The translations under genes were made by a program, and so were the position numbers. From Streptomyces sp. Ag109_O5-1 (GTDB lineage: Bacteria > Actinomycetota > Actinomycetes > Streptomycetales > Streptomycetaceae), in NCBI RefSeq assembly GCF_003814875.1, contig NZ_RKQF01000001.1, forward strand, positions 8,618,001 through 8,682,000: a stretch of DNA of 64,000 bases, in the 5' to 3' direction. Below are positions 57,472-64,000 of the stretch, one piece after another. Each line of letters starts with the position of its first letter. The stretch's first letter is position 1. The notes beneath the pieces were generated by a model. That model did no database searches and was not told where the DNA came from. It saw only the letters and a program-made list of their open reading frames with translations.

Positions 57472-58020
57472 TCAGGCCGGGTCGACCTCGCGCAGCAGAC
57501 CGCTGCGGACGTCGAAGACGAAGCCCCGTACGTCGTCCGTGTGGAGCAGGAACGGCGAGGTGCGCACCCGCTGCATCGACTGCCGTACGTCCTGGTCGAC
57601 GTCCCGGAACGACTCCACTGCCCAGGCGGGGCGCTGGCCGACCTCCATCTCCAGCTCGGTGCGGAAGTCCTCGGTGAGGGCCTCCAGGCCGCAGCCGGTG
57701 TGGTGGATCAGGACGATGCTGCGGGTGCCGAGCTTGCGCTGGCTGATGGTGAGGGAGCGGATCACGTCGTCGGTGACCACACCGCCGGCGTTGCGGATGG
57801 TGTGGCAGTCGCCGAGCTGCAGGCCGAGCGCCTTGTGCAGGTCGAGGCGGGCGTCCATACAGGCGACCACGGCCACGTGCAACACGGGCCGGGCGTCCAT
57901 GCCGGGGTCGGTGAAGGCGTCGGCGTAGGTCCGGTTGGCGTCGACCAGGCGGTCCGTCACGGTGTCGCCGGTGATTATGGCGCCTTCGGATCCAGTGGGA
58001 GCTGCTGCGGAAGTCGTCAT
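57472..58020 (-). CDS. Beta-class carbonic anhydrase
   Basis: A 182-residue enzyme. Zinc ligands are Cys in VVACMDARLDL (with the catalytic Asp-Arg dyad) and His/Cys in VLIHHTGCGLEALTEDF; RNAGGVVTDDVIRSL is also conserved. It interconverts CO2 and bicarbonate in the cytoplasm. The short size resembles M. tuberculosis Rv1284. ATG 58020 lies seven bases after TAACGT (58033-58028), suggesting a leaderless transcript; GTG 58041, twelve bases after AGGAGG, is the alternative and adds seven residues. It lies between the MoxR operon and rsmH. Confidence 0.88.
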   Translation of the reverse strand: MTTSAAAPTGSEGAIITGDTVTDRLVDANRTYADAFTDPGMDARPVLHVAVVACMDARLDLHKALGLQLGDCHTIRNAGGVVTDDVIRSLTISQRKLGTRSIVLIHHTGCGLEALTEDFRTELEMEVGQRPAWAVESFRDVDQDVRQSMQRVRTSPFLLHTDDVRGFVFDVRSGLLREVDPA

Positions 58021-58374
58021 ACTCACGACGTTACTGGTCACGGGTGTTCATGGCCTCCTGTGAGAGGGGACAAAGAACGTCATCGTGGCTTGTTGTGAGC
58101 TAACCCACACGGAGGGCAAACCAGGGCTGTACGGGTGATTCCTTTCCAATTACGTCCCCCGTCGCGATGCCGTACGCGACGCGCAGGCCGGTTGATTGAC
58201 CGGGCGACACGGTGGACTAAAGTGACGCGAAGCGGGAGGCGAGGCTCTCCCCGCTGGTGAAATCCCCTGGAGACCCCGGCATCGCGCCCGGTCCGTCTTC
58301 CCACGTGCGCGGTGCGCGTACCGAGCGGGCGGGGACCCGGCGGTGCGTCCCCGTGCCGGAACTGAGAGGCCCCC
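58021..58374 (+). promoter_or_regulatory. Upstream region of the division/cell-wall cluster
   Basis: This stretch holds no mraZ gene, which usually precedes rsmH in other bacteria. TTGACC (58196-58201), 16 bases, then TAAAGT (58218-58223) form a strong sigma-70-type promoter with an estimated start near 58230. The transcribed leader is about 145 nt long and contains the hairpin element described separately. The left part (58060-58150) shows nothing I can name apart from the carbonic anhydrase promoter on the minus strand. Confidence 0.65.
58228..58374 (+). ncRNA. Candidate mraW RNA motif in the rsmH leader
   Basis: The 5' leader of rsmH in actinobacteria is known to carry a conserved structured element, the mraW RNA motif. 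Here CGGGGAC (58330-58336) and GTCCCCG (58347-58353) form a 7-bp stem with a ten-base loop shortly before the TTG start, and an upstream G/C-rich arm (about 58236-58262) can fold too. I assign it from position and this hairpin, not from a covariance model. Confidence 0.45.
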
Positions 58375-59331
58375 TTGAGCCAGAGTCGACACGTCCCGGT
58401 GATGCTCCAGCGGTGCCTGGATCTGCTGGCGCCCGCCCTGGAGACGCCGGGGAGCGTGGTCGTCGACTGCACCCTCGGTCTCGGCGGCCACAGCGAGGCG
58501 CTGCTGACCCGCTTCCCCGAGGCCCGCCTGGTCGCCCTGGACCGCGACAAGGAGGCCCTGCGCCTGTCCGGCGAACGGCTCGCCCGCTTCGGCGACCGCG
58601 CCACCCTGGTGCACGCCGTCTACGACGAACTTCCCGACGTGCTCGAACGCCTCGGCATCGCGCGCGTGCAGGGCGTGTTGTTCGACCTCGGGGTCTCCTC
58701 CATGCAGCTCGACGAGGCCGGCCGCGGCTTCGCCTACGCCCAGGACGCGCCCCTGGACATGCGCATGGACCAGACGACCGGCATCAGCGCCGCCGAGGTC
58801 CTCAACACCTACCCGGCCGGAGAACTCGTCCGCATCCTGTACGCGTACGGCGAGGAGAAGCAGGCCAAGCGGATCGTCTCGGCGATCGTGCGGGAGCGCG
58901 ACAAGGAGCCGTTCAGCAACAGCGCCCGGCTCGTCGAGCTGATCCGGGACTCGCTGCCGCAGGCCGCCAAGCGCACCGGCGGCAACCCGGCCAAGCGCAC
59001 CTTCCAGGCCCTGCGTATCGAGGTCAACGGCGAACTCTCCGTCCTGGAAAGGGCGATCCCGGCCGCCGTGCAGGCCCTCGCCGTCGGCGGACGCATCGCC
59101 GTACTGTCGTACCACTCGCTCGAAGACCGTCTGGTCAAGCAGGTGTTCGCGGCCGGTGCCGCCACCACCGCGCCGCCCGGGCTGCCGGTCGTGCCCGAGC
59201 AGTACCAGCCCCGGCTCAAGCTGCTCACGCGCGGTGCCGAACTTCCCACCGAGGAAGAGGTCGCCGAGAACCGCCGGGCGGCGCCCGCGCGTCTTCGCGG
59301 AGCCCAGCGGATCAGGGAGTCCATTGAATGA
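58375..59331 (+). CDS. rsmH: 16S rRNA (cytosine(1402)-N(4))-methyltransferase RsmH (MraW)
   Basis: A 318-residue methyltransferase. HVPVMLQRCLDLL, VVDCTLGLGGHSEALL (SAM motif I), VALDRDKEAL, VLFDLGVSSMQLDEAGRGFAYAQDAPLDMRMD, PAKRTFQALRIEVNGEL and SYHSLEDRLVKQ are all RsmH signatures. It modifies C1402 in the ribosomal decoding centre together with RsmI. The start is TTG 58375, preceded by GAGAGG. It is first in rsmH-ftsL-ftsI-murE-murF, the conserved order of the division cluster. Confidence 0.95.
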   Translation: MSQSRHVPVMLQRCLDLLAPALETPGSVVVDCTLGLGGHSEALLTRFPEARLVALDRDKEALRLSGERLARFGDRATLVHAVYDELPDVLERLGIARVQGVLFDLGVSSMQLDEAGRGFAYAQDAPLDMRMDQTTGISAAEVLNTYPAGELVRILYAYGEEKQAKRIVSAIVRERDKEPFSNSARLVELIRDSLPQAAKRTGGNPAKRTFQALRIEVNGELSVLERAIPAAVQALAVGGRIAVLSYHSLEDRLVKQVFAAGAATTAPPGLPVVPEQYQPRLKLLTRGAELPTEEEVAENRRAAPARLRGAQRIRESIE

Positions 59332-59373
59332 GCCGTGTGAGCGAGGGGACGCAGGGGACCCACCGGAGGACAC

Positions 59374-59961
59374 GTGAGTAGGAAACCCGAGCTGAAGGGA
59401 CGGGCCGCCCGGCTCGCGCGGCTCATCCCGGCCGGCCGTGGCAGCCAGGCCGCCCGTACCCCGTTCGTCCTGCTCGTCGTCCTGCTCCTCGGCGGCGGCC
59501 TGATCGGCCTGCTGGTGCTGAACTCCGCGCTCAGCGAGGGCTCGTTCAGACTCGACGACCTGCAGAAGCAGACCAAGAACCTCACCGACGAGGAGCAGGC
59601 GCTGCAGCGGGACATCGACGCCTACTCCGCCCCCGACGCCCTCCAGCGCCGGGCCCGCGAGCTCGGCATGGTCCCCGGCGGCGACCCGGCCTTCCTCGGC
59701 CCCGACGGCACGGTGAAGGGCGTCCCAGGCCCGGCCGCCCTCCGGCTGACCTCGGCGCCGCTCGCTCCCGAGGTCCTCGGCGCGTCCTCGGCCGCCGTAC
59801 CGGTGCCGACCCCGACAGCCGCCACCCCTGCGCCGGTGCCGACCCCCGCACCCACCAGCCCCGCGCCGGTGACGACCCCGACCCCGACCCCGGCTCCGCC
59901 CCTGGCCTCGACGCCGGCTCCCACGCCCGTGAGGACCCCGACCACGACCCCCGGCAGGTGA
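59374..59961 (+). CDS. ftsL: FtsL-like septum protein with Pro/Thr-rich external tail
   Basis: A 195-residue bitopic protein. A basic N-terminus (RKPELKGRAARLARLIPAGRG), one membrane helix (TPFVLLVVLLLGGGLIGLLVLNSAL), then a leucine-type coiled coil (FRLDDLQKQTKNLTDEEQALQRDIDAYSAPDALQRRARELGM) match FtsL/DivIC. The last 50 residues are a Pro-Thr-Ala repeat (PTPTAATPAPVPTPAPTSPA...), longer than in most FtsL proteins and probably extended in the cell wall. GTG 59374 follows GGAGG. It overlaps ftsI by 4 bp. Confidence 0.88.
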   Translation: MSRKPELKGRAARLARLIPAGRGSQAARTPFVLLVVLLLGGGLIGLLVLNSALSEGSFRLDDLQKQTKNLTDEEQALQRDIDAYSAPDALQRRARELGMVPGGDPAFLGPDGTVKGVPGPAALRLTSAPLAPEVLGASSAAVPVPTPTAATPAPVPTPAPTSPAPVTTPTPTPAPPLASTPAPTPVRTPTTTPGR

Positions 59962-61952
59962 CGGAAGTGCCAGACGCCTCTGGACAAAGGCAGCCGCCGC
60001 GCCGCCGCGTGCCCGGTCCCGCCAGGCCGCCCCGCCCCCGGGACCCCAGGGGCGCCGTCCGGCGCGGTCCCGGCCCCGGTGCACGTCCGGTCCGCCGCCC
60101 GAGCACCGTGCGCCCCCCGGCCGGTGCCCCGCTGCGGCTCGGCAGCCCCCGTCCCCGGCTGCGCATGGTCGGTCTCGCCCTGACCGTGGTGATGCTCGTC
60201 TTCGTCGGCCGGCTGCTCCAGGTCCAGGCCGTCGACGCCAGCGCGTACGCCGCGAAGGCCGAGCTGAACCGGTACGTCGTGCACACCCTGGCCGCCGAGC
60301 GCGGCGGGATCACGGACCGCAACGGCGTGGCGCTGGCCATCAGCGAGGACGCGTACGACATCACCGCCGACCCCACCATGTTCACCAGCAAGCAGCTCAA
60401 GGTGGGCGACGGCCCCGAGCAGGCCGCCGCGCTGCTCGCCCCGATCCTCGGCAAGGACCAGGCCACCCTCGTCAAGCTGCTGCGGCCGAAGAACAAGGAC
60501 CTGCGCTACGTCCGGCTGGCCACCCGGCAGACCCCGCAGGTCTGGAAGCAGATCAAGGACCTGAAGGCCGCGCTGATCAACAAGGCCGCGGCCGACGGCA
60601 CCACCGTCAATGTGCTCGCCGGTGTCTTCGCCGACCCCAGCAGCCAGCGCGTGTACCCGAACGGCGACCTGGCCGCCGGGATACTGGGCTGGGTGAACGC
60701 CGAAGGCAAGGGCGGCGGCGGGATCGAGCAGATGCTCGACAAGCAGCTGACGGGCAAGGACGGCAAGATCCGCTACGCCCAGTCCGGCGGCCGTGAGGTG
60801 CCCACCGCGGGCTCCACCGAGACCCCGGCCGTGCCCGGGTCCGACGTCGAGCTCACCATCGACCGCGACATCCAGTGGGCCGCGCAGAACGCCATCACCG
60901 AGCAGGTCAAGAAGTCCAAGGCCGACCGCGGTTACGTGGTGGTCCAGGACACCAGGACCGGGCAGATCCTGGCGATGGCCAACTCGCCGGGCTTCGACCC
61001 GAACGACCTGTCGACGGCCGACTCCGCCGACATGGGCAACGCGGCCCTCCAGGACGCCTACGAGCCCGGATCCACCGCCAAGGTCATGTCGATGGCGGCC
61101 GTGCTGCAGGAGAACGTCGCCACTCCGCTCACACGCGTGGTGGTGCCCAACCGGCTGCACCGCGGCGACCGGTCCTTCAAGGACGACGTCGACCACGACA
61201 CCTGGTACCTCACGCTCAACGGCGTGCTCGCCAAGTCCAGCAACATCGGCACCATCCTCGCCGCCGGCCAGCTCGGCAAGACCCAGGAACAGACCAACCA
61301 GATCCTCTACTCGTATCTGCGCAAGTTCGGCATCGGCAGCTACACCGGGCTCGGCTTCCCCGGCGAGACCCGGGGCATCCTGGCCGCCCCGGGCAAGTGG
61401 TCGACGTCGCAGCAGTACACGATCCCTTTCGGCCAGGGCTTCTCCATCAACGCCATGCAGGCGGCCTCCGTCTACTCGACGATCGCCAACGGCGGAGTCC
61501 GCGTCGATCCCACCCTGGTACGCGGCACCAAGGGCGCCGACGGCCGTTTCACCCCGGCCGCGCAGCCCAGGAAAACCCGTGTGGTCAGCGAGAAGACGGC
61601 CAAGACCCTCGCGGAGATGCTGGAGTCCGTCGTGGACGACGAGCAGGGCACCGGCGCCAAGGCGGCCATCCCCGGCTACAACGTGGCCGGCAAGACGGGT
61701 ACCGCCAACCGAGTGGATCCGGCCACCGGCAGGTACCGCGGCTACACCTCGTCGTTCGCCGGGTTCGCGCCCGCGGACAACCCCCGCATCACCGTCTACT
61801 GCGCCATCCAGAACGCCACCTCCGGAAGCTACTTCGGCGGCCAGATCTGCGGCCCCATCTACAAGCAGGTGATGGAGTTCGCCCTCAAGACCCTCCAGAT
61901 CCCCCCGACCGGCGCCAAGGCGGCGAACCTGCCCGTCGACTACAAGCCCTGA
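59958..61952 (+). CDS. ftsI: Penicillin-binding protein 3/FtsI, septal transpeptidase
   Basis: A 664-residue class B PBP. The cytoplasmic N-terminus of about 68 residues is unusually Arg/Pro-rich (RRRVPGPARPPRPRDPRG...). One helix follows (MVGLALTVVMLVFVGRLLQVQ), then the PBP dimer domain with RGGITDRNGVALA. The transpeptidase domain has EPGSTAK (Ser of SxxK), KSSNIG (SxN) and AGKTGTA (KTG). It cross-links peptidoglycan at the sporulation septum with FtsW. GTG 59958 overlaps the ftsL stop (GTGA). It is third in the cluster. Confidence 0.94.
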   Translation: MTEVPDASGQRQPPRRRVPGPARPPRPRDPRGAVRRGPGPGARPVRRPSTVRPPAGAPLRLGSPRPRLRMVGLALTVVMLVFVGRLLQVQAVDASAYAAKAELNRYVVHTLAAERGGITDRNGVALAISEDAYDITADPTMFTSKQLKVGDGPEQAAALLAPILGKDQATLVKLLRPKNKDLRYVRLATRQTPQVWKQIKDLKAALINKAAADGTTVNVLAGVFADPSSQRVYPNGDLAAGILGWVNAEGKGGGGIEQMLDKQLTGKDGKIRYAQSGGREVPTAGSTETPAVPGSDVELTIDRDIQWAAQNAITEQVKKSKADRGYVVVQDTRTGQILAMANSPGFDPNDLSTADSADMGNAALQDAYEPGSTAKVMSMAAVLQENVATPLTRVVVPNRLHRGDRSFKDDVDHDTWYLTLNGVLAKSSNIGTILAAGQLGKTQEQTNQILYSYLRKFGIGSYTGLGFPGETRGILAAPGKWSTSQQYTIPFGQGFSINAMQAASVYSTIANGGVRVDPTLVRGTKGADGRFTPAAQPRKTRVVSEKTAKTLAEMLESVVDDEQGTGAKAAIPGYNVAGKTGTANRVDPATGRYRGYTSSFAGFAPADNPRITVYCAIQNATSGSYFGGQICGPIYKQVMEFALKTLQIPPTGAKAANLPVDYKP

Positions 61953-61994
61953 TCGGCGCCGCAGCGCTTCGCACAGACCACCAGGAACGAGCTC

Positions 61995-63659
61995 GTGACA
62001 ACGATCACCCCCGATCCCGGGAACCATGGGACGCCGCGCCCCTCGCTTCGCTCCGGAGCGGGTGCGCCCGGTACGCTCACCGCCGTGCCACACGCTGATC
62101 AGTCCCAAACCACTCAGAAGGGCGCTTCCGTGACATATCCGGGGCCGCCCAGGCCGGTTCAGATCTCCGCAACACCCCTCGCGGAGCTCGCCGATCAGCT
62201 GGGTGCCGCCGAGCCGGATACCGCGCAGAACGCAGCCGAGGTCACGGGCATCACCCATGACTCACGCGCGGTCCGCCCCGGCGACCTGTACGCCGCTCTG
62301 CCGGGTGCCCGGCTGCACGGCGCCGACTTCGTCACGCAGGCCGCCGGCCTTGGCGCGGTCGCCGTGCTGACCGACCCGACGGGCGCCGAGCGCGCCGCCG
62401 CGACCGGCCTGCCGGTCCTGGTCGTCGACGACCCGCGCGCGCGGATGGGCGAACTCGCGGCCACCATCTACGGCCGCCCGGGCAGCGACCTGCTCCAGAT
62501 CGGCATCACCGGCACCTCGGGCAAGACCACCACGGCCTACCTGGTCGAGGGCGGTCTGAAGTCGACCCGCAACACCGGACTGATCGGCACCGTGGAGATG
62601 CGCATCGGCGACGAGCGCATCAAGTCCGAGCGCACCACCCCCGAGGCCACCGACCTCCAGGCCCTGTTCGCCGTCATGCGCGAGCGCGGCGTCGAGGCGG
62701 TCGCCATGGAGGTCTCCAGCCACGCCCTGGTCCTCGGCCGGGTCGACGGCTGTGTCTTCGACATCGCCGTCTTCACCAACCTGAGCCCGGAACACATGGA
62801 GTTCCACTCCGACATGGAGGACTACTACCGGGCCAAGGCACAGCTGTTCACCCCGGAACGCAGCAGACGGGGTGTGGTCAACGTCGACGACGAGTACGGC
62901 CGCAGGCTCGCCCAGGAGGCCTCCGTCCCGGTCGTCACCTACTCCGCCGAGGGCCACCCGGACGCCGACTGGCGCGCCGCGGACGTCCATATCGGCCCCA
63001 TGGACTCGACGTTCACCGTCGTCGGGCCCGAGGGCGTCCGGATCGTCGCAAAGTCGCCGCTGCCGGGCCCCTTCAACGTGGCGAACACCCTCGCCGCGAT
63101 CGTCGCCCTCGCCGCCGCCGGCCTCGACCCGCAGACCGCCGCCGACGGTGTCGCCGCCGTCCCGGGCGTCCCGGGCCGGCTGGAGCGCGTGGACGCCGGG
63201 CAGCCCTACCTCGCGGTCGTCGACTACGCCCACAAGACGGACGCCGTCGAGTCGGTCCTCAAGGCCCTGCGCAAGGTCACCAAGGGCCGGCTGCTCATCG
63301 TCCTCGGCTGCGGCGGCGACCGCGACCGGACCAAGCGGGCCCCGATGGGCGCCGCCGCGGCCCGGCTCGCCGACACGGCCGTACTCACCTCCGACAACCC
63401 CCGCTCCGAGGACCCCCTCGCCATCCTCGCGACCATGCTCGAAGGCGCGGCCTCGGTGCCCGCCCACGAGCGCGGCGAGGTGCTCCTCTTCGAGGACCGG
63501 GCCGCCGCGATCGCCGCCGCCGTCGCCCGCGCGCACCCCGGCGACACCGTGCTGGTCGCGGGCAAGGGACACGAACAGGGCCAGGACATCGCCGGCGTGG
63601 TCCGTCCCTTCGACGACCGCCAGGTGCTTCGCGAAGCTATCCAGAAGACCCAGGGATGA
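61995..63659 (+). CDS. murE: UDP-N-acetylmuramoyl-L-alanyl-D-glutamate--diaminopimelate ligase
   Basis: A 554-residue Mur ligase. The N-terminal uridine-binding domain shows ITHDSRAVRPGDLYAALPG, the central domain GITGTSGKTTTAYLVEGGL (P-loop), ATDLQALFAVMRERGVEAVAMEVSSHAL and FTNLSPEHMEFHSDMEDYY with the carbamylated Lys region (RAKAQLF). The third domain has LIVLGCGGDRDRTKRAPMG and DNPRSEDP, the motif that selects diaminopimelate over lysine; streptomycetes use the LL-form. GTG 61995 gives an N-terminus about 35 residues longer than most MurE, so a later start near 62130 is possible. Confidence 0.93.
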   Translation: MTTITPDPGNHGTPRPSLRSGAGAPGTLTAVPHADQSQTTQKGASVTYPGPPRPVQISATPLAELADQLGAAEPDTAQNAAEVTGITHDSRAVRPGDLYAALPGARLHGADFVTQAAGLGAVAVLTDPTGAERAAATGLPVLVVDDPRARMGELAATIYGRPGSDLLQIGITGTSGKTTTAYLVEGGLKSTRNTGLIGTVEMRIGDERIKSERTTPEATDLQALFAVMRERGVEAVAMEVSSHALVLGRVDGCVFDIAVFTNLSPEHMEFHSDMEDYYRAKAQLFTPERSRRGVVNVDDEYGRRLAQEASVPVVTYSAEGHPDADWRAADVHIGPMDSTFTVVGPEGVRIVAKSPLPGPFNVANTLAAIVALAAAGLDPQTAADGVAAVPGVPGRLERVDAGQPYLAVVDYAHKTDAVESVLKALRKVTKGRLLIVLGCGGDRDRTKRAPMGAAAARLADTAVLTSDNPRSEDPLAILATMLEGAASVPAHERGEVLLFEDRAAAIAAAVARAHPGDTVLVAGKGHEQGQDIAGVVRPFDDRQVLREAIQKTQG

Positions 63660-63663
63660 ACTT

Positions 63664-64000
63664 GTGATCGCCCTCTCTCTCGCCGAGATCGCAGAAGTCG
63701 TCGGCGGGCAGACACACGACATACCGGATCCGTCCGTCCAGGTCACCGGCGAAGTCGTCCGGGACTCCCGCGAGGCGGGGCCGGGCAGCCTGTTCGCCGC
63801 CTTCGTGGGCGAACGCGTGGACGGCCACGACTACGCCGCCCAGGTCGTCGAGCAGGGCGCGGTCGCCGTACTGGCGTCGCGCCCCGTCGGCGTGCCCGCG
63901 ATCGTCGTGGACGACGTCCAGCGGGCCCTCGGCGCGCTCGCCCGCCATGTCGTACGACGGCTCGGCGCGACCCTGGTGGCCCTCACCGGCTCGGCCGGCA
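63664..64000 (+). CDS. murF: UDP-N-acetylmuramoyl-tripeptide--D-alanyl-D-alanine ligase (5' part, runs off window)
   Basis: The first 112 residues of MurF: IALSLAEIAEVVGGQTHDIPDPSVQVTGEVVRDSREAGPGSLFAAFVGERVDGHDYAAQVVEQGAVAVLASR and the start of the central domain (VALTGSAG, leading into the P-loop at the window edge). It adds D-Ala-D-Ala to the UDP-MurNAc-tripeptide. The GTG at 63664 is 5 bp after the murE stop. A three-codon frame (ATG 63656 to TGA 63667) overlaps both murE stop and murF start, which could couple their translation; CAGGGA is the nearest ribosome site. Confidence 0.9.
   Translation, partial: MIALSLAEIAEVVGGQTHDIPDPSVQVTGEVVRDSREAGPGSLFAAFVGERVDGHDYAAQVVEQGAVAVLASRPVGVPAIVVDDVQRALGALARHVVRRLGATLVALTGSAG

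Noticed and set aside
59622..62258. Minus-strand open frame of about 880 codons opposite ftsL, ftsI and murE
   Set aside because: Antisense shadow of strongly conserved cell-wall genes; no motif or ribosome site.

Overview
The window is chromosomal DNA from a Streptomyces (or very close relative). The signs are very high GC with G/C at almost every third codon position, frequent GTG and TTG starts, UUA codons confined (as far as I could see) to one regulator, and a gene order I recognise from streptomycete chromosomes: PimB-like glycosyltransferase, FadD15-like ligase, SRPBCC, ArsA, glkA, PlsC, MacRS-like two-component system, pfkA, trpEG, class II DAHP synthase, bfr, PASTA kinase, thiamine genes, metF, then rsmH-ftsL-ftsI-murE-murF. 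Many of these genes also sit close together in Mycobacterium tuberculosis (about Rv2157c to Rv2188c), so most of the window is an old actinobacterial core with younger insertions. These comparisons come from memory, not from a search.

Layout. 1-14.9 kb: a metallopeptidase C-terminus, a truncated PadR remnant, a GT87 and a GT4 mannosyltransferase, a secreted cholesterol oxidase, a fatty acyl-CoA ligase, a phosphoesterase, SRPBCC, ArsA-like ATPase, DUF5304, glucokinase, an EEP-fold protein, an ECF sigma factor with its CU044_5270 partner, and a small membrane protein. 14.9-25.6 kb: esterase, acyltransferase, histidine kinase/response regulator, phosphofructokinase, fused anthranilate synthase under a Trp-codon attenuator, DAHP synthase, Bfd behind an iron box convergent with bacterioferritin, a molybdopterin oxidoreductase, and a His-rich DUF4396 membrane protein behind a CsoR-like copper operator.

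25.8-31.3 kb is the most unusual part. A Crp/Fnr regulator with two TTA codons is followed by four genes that all overlap by 4 bp: a class III nucleotide-cyclase-like protein, a degenerate P-loop/HEAT-like protein, an SPFH (stomatin-like) protein and a DUF5706 (Pycsar effector type) membrane protein. The cyclase-like C-terminus and the P-loop protein N-terminus carry matching short Q-G-x-G motifs, which suggests homotypic signalling. I read this as a candidate cyclic-nucleotide conflict/defence system.

31.3-46 kb: endonuclease IV, a PASTA Ser/Thr kinase, two overlapping MarR-type genes, a TPP-riboswitch-controlled thiO-thiS-thiG operon, a ferredoxin-reductase-type flavoprotein, VOC and WYL proteins, an Rv2175c-type DNA-binding protein, thiE, metF, a QY-rich membrane protein, a phytoene-desaturase-like protein and DUF4126. 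46-57 kb: an ABC/YhgE-Pip/TetR export operon with a perfect palindrome upstream, HEPN, methyltransferase and DUF3040 genes, and a MoxR-DUF58-transglutaminase operon. 57-64 kb: beta-carbonic anhydrase and the start of the division and cell-wall cluster, without mraZ but with a candidate mraW leader RNA. About ten genes have a TANNNT box 6-8 nt before the start codon and no Shine-Dalgarno sequence, so leaderless expression appears common here.
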